A stretch of 64,000 nt of DNA from Blasia pusilla (lineage: Eukaryota; Marchantiophyta; Marchantiopsida; Blasiales): contig CM114273.1 in the NCBI GenBank assembly GCA_050084515.1, positions 22,940,001 to 23,004,000 of the forward strand, given 5' to 3'. Made by a program: the position numbers and the translations under genes. Under the pieces are notes generated by a model, which was not told the DNA's origin, made no database searches, and worked only from the letters and a program-made list of their open reading frames with translations. Of the stretch, positions 25,944 to 38,992 are shown piece by piece. Within the stretch, counting starts at the first letter, position 1. Each line of letters starts with the position of its first letter.

Positions 25944-28900
25944 ATGTCATCGTTAAGCAGGGAGCTCGTGTTTTTGATACTGCAGTTTCTCGATGAAGAA
26001 AAATTCAAGGAAACTGTCCACAAGTGAGTTGCTGGCTCTTGACCTACCTCCTGAGAGTGTCTTCGTGGAACCTTGTATCGGAAACTTTCTGTTGTGGCTC
26101 GGAGTAGTTCTGTAATCGTGGATGTGGACTTTTTTCCAGGCTCGAGCAGGAGTCGGGCTTCTTTTTCAACATGAAGTATTTTGAAGACCAGGTCCAAGGT
26201 GGGGAGTGGGAGGAGGTAGAACGGTACTTGTCAGGCTTCACTAAAGTCGATGATAACCGTTACTCAATGAAGATCTTTTTCGAGATCCGAAAGCAGAAGT
26301 ATTTGGAGGCCTTGGACAAGTGAGTGATAACCAAGTTTGGCCAGCCTGCCGTCTTATCTGCTGCGTCTAGAAATTCAGGGGCTTTCTGAACGATCTGTTC
26401 AGCCGCGCCTGTCTGGGTTATCCACCATTACAACGCTTCCTTATGTTTCGTGCCCTTTCACAATGTGATTTCGCAGACAAGATCGTGCTAAGGCGGTAGA
26501 TATTCTGGTGAAGGACCTCAAAGTGTTCTCGTCCTTCAATGAAGAGCTTTACAAGGAGATAACTCAACTTCTAACGCTAGACAACTTCAGGTGAGTTTCC
26601 GCCCCTGAGCATGAAGTTATCGACTTATCGAAGGGCCGTGCGCCAAGAACCACCCATGAAGGCAACAGTGAATGTAGTCGCAGTTCGTCTCGTGGCACTG
26701 ACGATGTTATGGTAGTAGCTGTTCGTAATATCATGAGTTTGTATGTGCAGGGAGAACGAGCAGCTATCGAAGTACGGAGACACGAAGTCAGCAAGAAACA
26801 TCATGTTGATAGAGTTGAAGAAGTTGATAGAAGCAAATCCTCTGTTCAGGGAGAAGTTGACATTCCCGGCACTGAAAGCATCCCGATTAAGAACGCTCAT
26901 CAACCAGAGGTACTATATATTCTGGGTTTTGGTTACTTGTTTCCTTTCCAAACCGGCTTACTATTCGATCTTCTCTTGAAAACTTTGATGTCGAAGCCTG
27001 CGAAGTCGCGGTCGCTCTCTTACAATTTGCCTTGGTATTGCTATTAGTATTTTCACTCCGAGCCAGAGTCTCGACTCAGGTTATGCTGCCTCTTAGCTTT
27101 GTCGGAGTTTCGCGTCTAGTCAAGCGCTAAATTAGCACGTGCTCTAAGCCTTAGGAGTATTGATTGGGTTCTTGATTCTGTGGGTTATATAATCACGGTT
27201 ATGGATTAGTATTCAGCAATCTTCGGAAATATGAGCTGTGTTGTCTTTCTGTTACCTTCTCACGCTGTCGTTTTCCATTCTGTGTTCTGCGTTGTCTCCT
27301 TCCGTGTGGTCCGCAAGGTCTGAAGATCCGAACCACCATGTACGTTTTGCTTCTGATTCTTCGACGTAGGATTACACCATTCTAACTTGGTTTCCGTTTG
27401 AACCTTTTTAGCCTGAATTGGCAGCATCAGTTGTGCAAGAACCCTCGTCCTAATCCAGACATCAAGACTCTTTTTATTGATCACACTTGTGGGCCTCCTA
27501 ATGGTGCCCGCGCTCCACCGCCTGCCAACAATCCATTAGTCGGATCTCTTCCGAAGGGTGGGACGTTCCCGGCTCTCGGTGGCCATAGTGTACGTATTTT
27601 CTTGCTCTCGCCTATTTCGTTCTTGTACTTCGACTCAAATGTATTTGCACTGGCTAGTCTATGGGACCTCATCTTTGCAGCAGTTGTATTGACTAAATCT
27701 TTCGCTGTTCTGTCGGTTAATTCAGTCCGTCCAATTGCAGCCTTTCCAGCCGACCGCAGCACCCTCCGCGAGTGCGTTGGCGGGCTGGATGGCCAATCCT
27801 AATACGGCAGCTCCACATGCCGCTGTACCAGCTGGGCCAGCGGCTTTAACTCCTCCACCAAATCCAGGTAGTCGCAGTATGCCAAGTGCTCCATGTTGAA
27901 AACGCTCGTCATCACTGCCAATTGGTTACGTCATGAATAAGGGAATATTTGCATCGAGGAAATATCTGTAACGAGGCAATATTTGCTGCTGATTGTACCA
28001 CTGCATTGTCCACCTGAACTTTTGGGAATGGGTGGCAGCTGCTCTTCTGAAGAGGCCACGCACACCTCCGTCCAACACACCGGCAGTTGATTACCAGTCT
28101 GCTGATTCGGAGCATCTCATGAAGCGACCAAGACCAGGTGGCCAGCCAGTGGAGGATGTGAAAACGGTAAGGAACTTCAACACACATCTCCTTCTGCTCC
28201 TTAATGTTGTATCACAGTTCCCTTCTCTTTTTTTCTTCTTTCTTAGAGGTGGCTTTGCACTGGTTACACAGTAAATGTGTATGTGTGGCCATGAGGTGTT
28301 GAGTGCTCCTGATAATTATTTGTTATTGTAGTGGTAATTTGTGAGGGAATTTGATTTTCTAAAGTTCTCTTGTACAGCAAGTTTACAACGCAGGAGGTCC
28401 CAGCCATCCCCAAAATTCTTACACACTTGATGATCTCCCAAAGAATGTTGCACGTACTCTCAACCAGGGTTCTTGTGTTATGAGCATGGATTTCCATCCA
28501 GTTCAGCAAACGATTCTCCTAGGTATGTGAATGTTAAACAAATGTTTCTTGAAGACTATGTCTTATCATACTATTTTTCCTCGATAGATTGATGCAATTT
28601 ATGCTCCAGTTGGGAGATGTGATCACCTATTGCCTTTCGATTCAGTTGGAACAAATGTGGGAGATATCGGCATATGGGAGGTTGGTTCAAGGGACAGGCT
28701 CGCCCAGAGGACCTTCAAAGTATGGGACATATCAGGCTGTTCTATGCCAATGCAGGTAATATTTCTGTTCTCTGTGGGTATGAATCAATTTTCTCTGCAG
28801 GCGTTTCATACAATTAATGAACCCTTACATTGGTGTTATATCAAATATTGAAAAATGCCAATGTCCATATGTCTTGACACTTTGGTGCTATGCAGGCTGC

Positions 28901-31900
28901 TTTAGTGAAAGATCCTGCAGTTGCAGTCAACCGAACTGTATGGAGTCCTGATGGGACATTGTTGGGTAAGCAAATGGGAGTTTGTCAAATTACTTTCCAA
29001 GCAATATCTCTTCAACAAATTCCAGTTAAAGCTTGGATTAATTCTGGTCGGCATAATGCTTATTTAATAGTTTCCTCGGTGACCAGGTGTTGCCTTTTCA
29101 AAGTACATTGTACACATTTACACCTACAACGGAGGAAATGATTTGAGGCCTCATTTGGAGGTGTGGAATTAGATTCTTTTTTCAGGACCACCTGTTGTTT
29201 GTTTGGATGCCCCAAATTATTTTTTGTGGATTATGCTCTCAATTTTGATCTCTATGCTGCAAAAGTGATATGTGAAATCCACATGATGTGGGGATTATTT
29301 GTATCCGATTTGCAGCTGAATTGTGGCTGTGTAATGTCTTAGATTGATGCTCATGTCGGTGGTGTGAATGACCTTGCATTCTCCCATCCAAATAAGCAAC
29401 TTTGTGTTATCACTTGTGGAGATGACAAAACTATAAAGGTATGCAGTTGTTACCCGTTGTTCCACTTGAACTTGCAGACTAAAGGGACCTTAGTGTCAAC
29501 CAAACTGAGGTTATGAATACAATTATTGTCTTAGTTGCTAATTGTTCTGGATGTGTGCAAGTTGGGTTTGGATATCTGACGAGGTAAAGTTGCAGGTGTG
29601 GGATGCTGTGAGTGGAAGAAAACAGTACACATTTGAAGGACACGAAGCGCCCGTCTATTCAGTTTGTCCTCACCACAAGGAGAGTATTCAGGTAAATTCG
29701 GCAAGCTAGATTACATTCACTTCATTAGTATTGGTAAAAATCTCATATATCTTAGTAAGTATTGTCTTGCCATATATGTATTGCCAGTCCACCATCTGTA
29801 ATGCTGTTGATGGAAAAATCAAAGTTTGGTTGTATGATCTTGGATGAAGAGTGAACTATGATGCTCCAGGCCACTGGTGTACAGCTACATTACAACCAGT
29901 TCATTTTTTTGGGGAAAAATCTTACACCTCTAAGTAATTATTGTCTTGTCATACGTGTACTGCCAGTTCATCTTCTCTACTGCTATTGATGGAAAAATCA
30001 AAGCTTGGTTGTATGATGATCGTGGACCAAGAGTGGACTATGATGCTCCAGGCCACTGGTGTACAACAATGGCATATAGTGCAGATGGGACAAGGTAAGG
30101 ACGAGAATCTTCTTTTCACTTAAGAGACATTCTGGCAATTTCATATCTCAGCACTCTCATAGTTTTGCATTTCCTGTGAATGAAGCCTGGTTGCTACCCT
30201 TTAAACTTTGATCATGAAATCAACCCTTGTATGTGCTAGAAAACCTCAAGGAATATCCCTTCATACAGTAGTGGGGAACTTAGCTGTCCGGCACTGATGA
30301 ATGTTTGAAATCCTTGGCAGATTATTCTCTTGTGGAACGAGTAAGGAGGGTGAATCATATCTTGTTGAGTGGAATGAAAGTGAGGGTGCTATAAAGCGGA
30401 CCTACTCTGGTTTCCGGAAGCGTTCTCTGGGTGTCGTGCAGTTCGACACAACCAGGAATCGTTTCCTGGCTGCTGGGGATGAATTTCTCATCAAGTTTTG
30501 GGACATGGACAATACCAATCTGTTGACTACTATCGAAGCAGACGGAGGGCTGCCGGTAAGTTTGTGCTCATTATCTAGGCAACTGTTTTTTCCTTTTGTT
30601 TTGTTTACACTGTTATTTTTACCTTGACATTATTGTCCCATGTATGTACAGGCCAGCCCAAGGCTACGTTTCAACAAGGAAGGGTCTCTACTTGCGGTCA
30701 CTTCAGCTGATAATGGAATCAAAATCTTAGCCAACACAGATGGTATGAGGCTTCTTCGTGCTCTTGAAAGTCGAGCGTTTGAGAATTCAAGAGGACCTCC
30801 AGAGCCCACTGTCTCAAAGGTAATACAAGGCAGAATCCCTGAATTGTGTTAATTTTTTTTCTTCTGTCCCTATTAACTATGTCCTCAATGGGTGGACATC
30901 TACTCTTTGCTAAGGCATCTCTTGTGCTATGATCTGCAGGCTCCTGGAGTGAATACAATGACGACCGTAAGTGCAGCCAGTGGACCACCTGTTGGGGGAC
31001 CTGATCGATCAGATCGAAGCACTGCTTCAGCCACAATGACAGGGCCAGTCATGGATGGGTCCAACCTTATTGTTGGCCAAACTCGTCCCCGGGATAGAGG
31101 TCAAAATGATCATGTAAGTGTTAGTGTGTCCACTTGCAAGGCTACATGGTGTAAGTAGAGAGGGAGAGCTCAAAGTTTGGATGGTTCCATGGTTCCATGA
31201 ACTATTAGAGACTGTTTTATTATTTAACATGGGTGACAGTAGGTGAAGAGTTCTAGCTGACTTGATCTGTCTTGATGTCTAGTATTGAGTGATCTTGTGG
31301 CACAAATTCCTTCTTACTGATGAAAATATTTAATGCCCTGCAGAATGGAATTGATAATAACCGACCTCCAGAGCAGAAGCCTAGGGTTCCAGAGGATCTG
31401 TCGGAGAGGAGCAAAGGCTGGAAACTTACAGAGATTGGTGATCCTAGTCAGTGCAGATCAACAAGGCTTCCTGACACTTTACCAGCAAGCAAGGTAAGCT
31501 GGTTAACTATGTGGATTCGCTACTTGTGGCAGACATTAACCTTGACAACTGCTAATGTAATTACTGTTTTGAACTATGCAGATATCGAGGCTAATCTACA
31601 CAAATTCAGGAGGTGCATTGCTCGCTCTTTGTTCCAGTGCTGTACACAAGCTGTGGAAGTGGCAGCGCACTGAACGTAATGTCACCGGAAAGGTAGACTT
31701 TTTTCTAATTTTGAACTTTGTTGCTGTTTCATGAGAACCTGAGCTGGTCACAAGTGCGCCCTGGCCTTGCAAGTTTGCCTGACGGACCTTTCCCTGGAGT
31801 CTTGCAGGCAACAGCTACATTCCCTCCACAGTTATGGCAACCTGCCAGTGGCATTCTTATGACGAATGACATCAGTGACAATTCTTCCAATCCTGAAGAA

Positions 31901-33775
31901 GCTGTGCCATGCATTGCCTTGTCAAAGAATGATTCATATGTAATGTCAGCTTCAGGTGGAAAAGTGTCATTGTTCAATATGATGACTTTCAAGGTGACTA
32001 CTAACTCCTTCAAATCCACTAGTGCCTTCTCATTTATTATTTGGATGTGAAGGATAGTCGGGATCTCTGAGGAAGTTACTTCGTTTCTTGACTAGCCTAA
32101 GTTTGTTTTAGCTTAGAACAATAAATCCTTGAGATTGGGGAGGTTCTACCCTGTCTATTTTCTGTAATTCAGACCTCAACAGTTGAATTTTGGAATTAAC
32201 CCTAAATCATTTTTGAATCCAGGTTATGACAACGTTTATGCCACCTCCACCTGCAGCCACATTTTTGGCTTTTCATCCACAAGATAACAACATTATTGCA
32301 ATTGGAATGGAGGACTCAACTATTCAGATTTACAATGTTAGGGTTGATGAGGTACTGTGACTGAGAGCTTATTCTAGATCTTAGTCTGGTAAAAGCCTTA
32401 CTTTGAAGTAATTTGTTGTGTAATTTGACTGTGAGCTTCTTCTAGTGCGTCTGGTAAAAGCATATTTTGATGTAATTTGTTGTGTTGTTTGACCAACGAA
32501 GTTTCTTAAATTCCCTTGGCGTTGGTCCCTTCATTGCTTGTATGTCCATAAAGAGGGTATTTACACTACTAACAGTCTCTGAAGAATTTGGGTCAAAAAG
32601 GCTTTGGTTTGCCCCTAACATGGGGTCCTTGTCCCGAATTGCAGGTGAAGAGCAAGCTTAAAGGTCATCAGAAGAGAATAACAGGATTGGCTTTCTCAAA
32701 TGCGCTGAATGTGCTGGTTTCTTCAGGAGCTGATGCACAGGTAGTTTTCAGGACTCTGACCAGAGTTGGTGGAATTAGTTGTATTCCTCACTGTTGACAC
32801 AGTACTAAGCGTTTCAGAATCGAACTCCTACTTACTTGTGTTTCTTGGCAGCTTTGTGTGTGGGGCACAGATGGATGGGAGAAAAGAAAGTCCAAATTCA
32901 TCATAGCACCTCCGGGACGCGCACCAGCTCCTGTAGGTGATACAAGGGTTCAGTTTCATAATGACCAAATCCGATTACTGGTTGTGCACGAAACGCAGCT
33001 TGCAATATACGATGCAGCCAAGCTTGAACGCTTGCGCCACGTAAGTCCCCTTCTACATCCTGGTTCTACTCAAGTTATTAGTTGTGATTAGCTGAGTGTT
33101 TGAAGTAGTTGAAAAATTGAAAAGCCAACACTTTGGAACAACACTAAAGCAAGTACATGAGTTTCCTGTTGAGACTTAGGTAGACTTGAAATTCATCGGC
33201 CTGGGGTTAGGTTACCTTGGGAGTTTGTTCTCTGACTCTTTTCGTGGGTTGTGCAGTGGGTTCCCCGTGATTCTTTTACATCTTCAATCTCGAACGCCAC
33301 CTATTCCTGTGATAGCCAGTTGGTGTACGCTGGTTTTGTAGATGGTTCCATTGGTGTATTTGATGCAGAGACTTTACGACCTCGATGTCGGCTGGCAGCT
33401 TCGGTCCATATACCTCCTGGCGTTAGCGGGTACTAAACTCGTAATTTTTGTGGAGGTTCATAGCTGGTAATGTCATTTTAGGCAGGTTGTTTTGATTTCA
33501 GCCCCTTAGTGATCAGTGAAAGAGTGTTACTTACTTACCAAGTGTCCCTTGTGGTCATTGTTTGCAGAGCAACCGCGTACCCACTAGTTATTGCCGCACA
33601 TCCATCTGAACCTAACCAGTTCGCTCTTGGGTTAAGTGACGGGGGTGTGCAAGTTATAGAACCTCTAGAACCCGAAGGAAAATGGGGCGTAGGTCCCCCG
33701 TCTGACAACGGTGGACCATCAGGGGTCGTGGGGCAGACTTCTGTCAATCAAGGCTCTGATCAGGCCCCGAGATGA
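25944..33775 (+). CDS. TPL: TOPLESS/TOPLESS-related transcriptional co-repressor
   Basis: Groucho/TLE-like nuclear co-repressor that links EAR-motif repressors (Aux/IAA, for example) to histone deacetylases. I find 25 coding exons, all with GT/AG junctions: 25944-26023, 26140-26319, 26477-26590, 26751-26909, 27412-27589, 27741-27867, 28039-28166, 28378-28522, 28646-28755, 28896-28965, 29087-29160, 29343-29438, 29596-29691, 29967-30094, 30321-30555, 30652-30819, 30940-31113, 31344-31493, 31582-31692, 31808-31993, 32223-32351, 32645-32740, 32852-33040, 33257-33429, 33568-33775. They sum to 3504 bases, 1167 codons plus TGA, close to the family's usual 1130 or so. The N-terminus is LisH ('SRELVFLILQFLDEEKF'), then CTLH and CRA-like helices to about residue 210, a Pro-rich linker with 'LLKRPRTPP', then WD40 repeats ('VWDAVSGRKQYTFEGHEAPV') to the end. 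The ATG at 25944 begins the canonical MSSLSREL start. Introns are short (about 85-500 bases). Exon 6 could instead start at 27726. Confidence 0.95.
29735..29905 (+). pseudogene. Decayed tandem duplicate of TOPLESS exon 14
   Basis: Inside the intron after exon 13 lies a second copy of exon 14 plus its upstream intron end, about 179 bases before the real one. It keeps a usable-looking acceptor ('tattgccag') and 'gatggaaaaatcaaagtttggttgtatgat', but lacks three codons' worth of sequence and reads into a TGA where the real exon reads on through Gly-Pro-Arg. 'gatgctccaggccactggtgtaca' is identical in both. If ever spliced in, it would end the protein in the middle of the WD40 region. Confidence 0.85.
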
Positions 33776-36050
33776 CCCCGCTGATGGGCTGCTGTAGACT
33801 GAGTAAGTAGTTTGGTTGCAAGGAAGGGCCAATGATGCGGGAATCTGCGTGCGTCATGTGTGTATCTTTTGAGTATTTCACACATTAGTACATCATTGTA
33901 GGGAGCAAGGTTCTTGATTCATTTTTGTGAGCACCTGAGTAGGAAAGAAGGGGGATATCAAATGGCGTTAGTTCTGCCATCACCAGGGTTTAGTTTAGGG
34001 TATTGGAGGCGAGCTAGGTGCACCTGTACAGAAATCCTGCTCTACTCTTTATTTCTGGAGATTTTTACTGTCTGGATCATGGCGGACAGCAGGCTGAGAG
34101 AAGTGGGGGGCATTGGTCGTTAGGAAATGGGGTGGTATCCCTTGTATGGGATCACCCGTGGCTGCTTGAAAGCCAGTGTATACAAGCCTCATCTAATTGA
34201 AATAGCTTCTTGAGTTAAGTTGCAGCAACTTTTTTGACGTGAGTGGATTTCCTCGTACTCCATAGAACCGTCTCGGACTATTAATATCGCCGGTCATTGA
34301 GTGAAGTACGTTGATTCGAACGACAGTTTTGTTCCGACATTCATTATCTGGTGTTGTAAGCTGTTTTGGCCGGGTGATTTTATTTCGGTTGTGAACATTA
34401 GGGGGCCCGCTCCCAACTCCGAGTAGTGTCATCAAGGTGGGTAACGTGGGTTGCATGTTCAAGACTCGTAGAAATCTTTTCCCTGTCCTCACACGGACAT
34501 GTGGACTTTGTAGTGGTTTTGGGAAGACGAGAGCCACAAAAGGCACTTCCATTACCCTACATAATGAGATCAGCAGATGTCACCGACCACAGGACAGGGC
34601 ACCACGCCTCGACTAGCATTTGACCCCGCCAATATTTGGATCTGGGACAGTAACCGCATGTACTGCAGTAAAAGTGTCCGGTCCTATCTCACTCGCGTGG
34701 AGGATGTGACAGGCGGCCAACACGTCACTGATGTACCAGGACTCTCCTGTTCCCTTTGGCATCACTGGGCCCCAGGCAAGCCGAGAGCCGCTAGTTCTTG
34801 TGCAACTACTGCCAACGGTATTGCATGGTATGTTTCTATCTGTAGTTGTCCTTTAACGTCTCCGCGCGCGACCAGAGCCCAGAGTTGGCCGAGGCGACGC
34901 TTTCGTCCCTCGAGGGTCAATTATCATCTTGTCTGTTCTGGACACGACATATTGCTGCGACACCCTCAATGCCACGACCTGATGGAACCTCGCTTTTACC
35001 CGGTCCGAACGACCTAAATGAAAAGGTCACTGTGCGCGGGAACGGAATCTCTTGCAGACATGGTACCTCTGGGTACATTGTACAGGACCACTTTTCCTTA
35101 CTGTACCTAACTACCATCCTGATAAGATACAGCGTAAGCCGAAACAAAAGATTACGCAGACCTTACACGACGACATGCAACATCGCCGAGCGAAGAAAGG
35201 AGGGGCGGACGGAGTCAAACTGATTCGACAGTAAGCTAACATCCGATTCTGGAAAATCGATGAGATCGTCCGCCTTGTCTGACGACTTGTGTAACCAATC
35301 ATCATCTCGTCCCCGGGCCGAAACGGTAAAACCGGTGGCAAACTGCGGCAGCGGACTACCTTCATGGTCATGAACTGCTGTGCACTGCTGTGACGCTGCA
35401 GCAAGACATCAAATCGCCTTCGGGCGGGATCACTAGACAGCCATGTAAGCTGGCTGCCACAGGGATCACTCCACTGTCAAATCCGCAATCCCTACAGGTA
35501 ATCTACAATCTCCCTCAATTGTATGTACTTTCGGTAACCATGCGTGGCCCACTTTACCCGGATCTCGTAAACGTGAAGCTGTTGTAGCGACACATGTCTA
35601 CTGTAGGATCATACTAGGATTGAGACTTTGATAGCAAGTTCCGACCCGATCGGAACGGCACCAGATCTCCGCATTTATTGCACCTTCGGGTGAGAGTTTA
35701 GGGTTTGAGCTAGATTGTCTTACAAGGGGAGTCAAGTCGGTCCACATGGTTAACCAAGTGTACTTTCGGACATTCTGTGGAACGGATGAAAACGGGTTGG
35801 GTGTCCATATGCCCCATTTCGGCAAGCAAAAGGTTCTTATTTCTTGCGGGATGCGACGATTATCCGCCCCTCTTGCATGCTCACATCCGGACATTTTCTT
35901 CTCCCCGGGTAGTTTCTATGGGGGAGTCGTGGACGACTCCCATTGTCCTCCTCAACCCAGGTTTCACTCCCGAATTTGTTTTGCAGATACTAGTTAAGTA
36001 ATCAGTACGAGAGAACAAATCACTTAGAATAGACGCAAAGCACTCTTGGG
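33776..36050. other. TOPLESS 3' region and gene-free flank
   Basis: The first few hundred bases after the TGA at 33773 are probably the 3' untranslated region; no clear AATAAA is seen. Beyond about 34.2 kb, moderately GC-rich DNA contains only short overlapping frames without domains. Confidence 0.4.
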
Positions 36051-38460
36051 TACCCGTGTTTCCAACTACTAAAGTTGTCTCGGAGTCCTTATAATAGTCC
36101 TTGGTATGTATTTTATTAAAAAGTGGCCTCTCTTGTTTTTACACAAAAATCTAGTTTTAGGTATCCTTTTAAATTTGGATGCTATCATCATAGAATACCA
36201 CTATAGACTTTGAAATTGATAGGTAATTAATCTCTTAGATGGAGATTGAATTCATTCCTAATCTTTAGATGTAGATTGTACTCCTTCAATAGCAAAAACC
36301 ATGGAGTTACATATATTCACTTTGGAGTTGTTGAAATCCAATTTCCTACTCCAAAAGCAAACCAAAATTAAGAAATCTGAAATCTTGCACAATAAACACT
36401 TCAAGTAGCCAAAGAAAATTATCCCTATTCTAGAAATTTATCCAAGAGGGACGTGAGTTCCTATCATCTCTCAGCGGTTGAGGCGGCGGTCTTTCTAGGG
36501 TGTGATACAACTCCTTGGCAAGTCAATTATTGATGCCTGTAAGTCGTGTTCAGAAATTTGGACCCAGTTCCAGAGGTGGCCAACTCAGAATTGGCCGAAG
36601 AATTTCACATGTGATTAGAGGAGGTCTAGGATAAGCCAACAAAGAACTCGGGTTTTAGGACAATGTTTGAGAGAAATATTTTAATGTAGGGGGATTTTGT
36701 CGAGGAGTAGATTGGCGACCCAAAGAAGAAGGATTTAGCTACGAAGACGAGGGATCTTCTAGAGCAAGCGGCCAACTATCATGACAAGGAGTTGCCAAAG
36801 GATGGTTACTCTTCCATGAGAGTGGAGTATCCCTCTTGGAAGAACTCAGCCATAATATATATTCTTAAAGAGTTAGAGATTAATGATTGTTGATTGATTT
36901 TGAAATTTTTTTCTTTCGCGACTTATAGGGAATATGTGTAGCGATCATCCGTGACCTATATTTGCATAGGGGAGAAGAAGAGGATAGAGTATGTTCGTCA
37001 ATCATAGATAGAGATGGAGCCCGAGTGGTACGGTGGTACATGACTTTCTTTTACTTAATCCATATCACGTAAAGGTCCTTGTCGTAGATAGGCATTGGTT
37101 TACTTGTTATCTAATCTACCACTTTGGAGAGACATTTGTGAAGCAAGTTATGCAGTTGTCAAGTCCAGTGTTAATTCCTATTATCACCTACGGAAGAATT
37201 TGAGATTGTATTTTGTATGTCCTTATTTAACAACCTTTGGATGTAAACATGCCTCATCGAGTAGGATTCAATATTAGTTGTGTCATTTTCAAAATAGTAG
37301 TTTATAGAGACTTTATAGTTAGAAATTTTGGGATTAGGTGATATGAAGAAGTGACCTTGAGGATGTGTCGGTAGATCTTCTCATCGTGGATTTGTCATTC
37401 GGATTCAGATTATGGGACGATAACCCATACGTCACTGTCTGGAATTGAAACAAACCTCTTACGTATGATCACATCGCGTTGATGTTGTACTTTACGAACA
37501 TTCACATGAGTGATACTAGATGCTTCCTTGTTTTGACTAGAGGAAGTGAGAGCAAGCTCTTTAACTTGCAGTGTGTGAAGAGGTTAATGAAGTGGCAGAC
37601 CGCGTAGTCTTAGGTAGTCATACCCCTTAAGGTCTCCTATAAATCAAGTTTGGGTAAGTCAAAAGAATTGATGGATAAATGAATGCAAGTGCCATTTGTA
37701 ACTCGTCACATTTTGTCGAGTTGCTCTTAGATCTTTTTGTAACTGCTGGCCAACTATCTATCGTAGCTTCAACCTTACCTTTGCAACATGTCGGGATGCG
37801 TCGAATTGTCTAGGTAAGGGACTCAATCCATTTTTTACTTGAATATATCATAACATTCCTTTTTCTTTTTCTTTCAATTTTTTTGCGTAAATTGAGTATT
37901 CCTACATGTACTGTTTAAGGAGGTCGGACCACAGATTCGAGTTTTTCCAAGTTGAGGATCTTGAGGATCCTTCTTCAGATGGGTACACATTGAGCAGTCT
38001 TACCTTGAAGATAATGAGCCAATGCTAGGATGAGGGAAAAATATTTGGTATTTATACATACCCTGATTGAGCTTTGCTCACATCTAGGGGATTTAGTTTT
38101 TGATTTGGTGGGCTTATCAGGGACGAAAGTTAGAGCCGTTGGCCAGAGCGAAAGAAACATCCTCTGCCTAGAGCTTAAGGAGGTAACTATTTGGTGTATG
38201 CCAAGAGGCTAAGGCTGACTACTAGAGGCAGCTTGGAGTTTACAAGTCGCCTCAATCACAAAAGACAATTGTAGCAGAGCCCTTGGTGGTGATATTATCA
38301 TAATTTTCTGTTATTCAAAAAATCGTGTGGGAAAAGACAATGGTGATTATGGAAGAGCTCTCTGCTGACAAGTGAGTGAGTTGGTTTTAGAAGCGTTTTG
38401 GAGTTGGGCACTAGTGGTTTCAAGTGGAGGAACAAATGTTAATCGTGGTTGGATGTTACT
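36051..38460. other. AT-rich DNA without recognisable gene
   Basis: I see no domain-bearing frame or RNA gene here. The last few hundred bases before 38469 may belong to the 5' region of the L1-like element that follows. Confidence 0.45.
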
Positions 38461-38468
38461 TTGCTGAG

Positions 38469-38930
38469 CATAACTTTGAGGTGGAGTGTTATATGAAGCT
38501 GATCTTTGGAGGTAACGTGGAGTATAAGGAGGCGCCCTAGCCTTCAGAATTGCAAGCACAACCGAGTTATACACACGAAGTTGTGAGAGATTTGAGTTTC
38601 TGCTCTTGTAGATTTGAGGATTTCAGATCTGAATCTTGCCGAGGCCATAACTTTGAGGTGGAGTGTCATATGAAGCTGAGCATTAGAGGCAACGTGGAGT
38701 ATAAGGAGGCGCCGTAGTTCTCAGAATTGCAAGCACAACCGAGTTATACACACGAAGTTGTGAGAGATTTGAGTTTCTGCTCTTGTAGATTTGAGGATTT
38801 CAGATCTGAATCTTGCCGAGGCCATAACTTTGAGGTGGAGTGTCATATGAAGCTCAGATTTGGAGGCAGCGTGGATTATAAGGAGGCGCCATAGCCCTCA
38901 AAATTGCAGACACAACCAACTTCTAGAGCA
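38469..38930 (+). repeat. 177-bp tandem monomers upstream of the L1-like ORFs
   Basis: The unit beginning 'cataactttgaggtggagtg' starts at 38469, 38646 and 38823, an exact period of 177 bases. The first two units are almost identical; the third is complete for only about 100 bases, up to 'gcagacacaacca'. They stop about 60 bases before the first ORF1 ATG. Position and form recall promoter monomers in the 5' UTR of some L1 elements, such as those of mouse. Confidence 0.85.
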
Positions 38931-38992
38931 GAAGTTGTGTGGTGTTGGAGATTTGATTATACTTTCTGGGATGCAGTGAAGTCGAGTACAGG

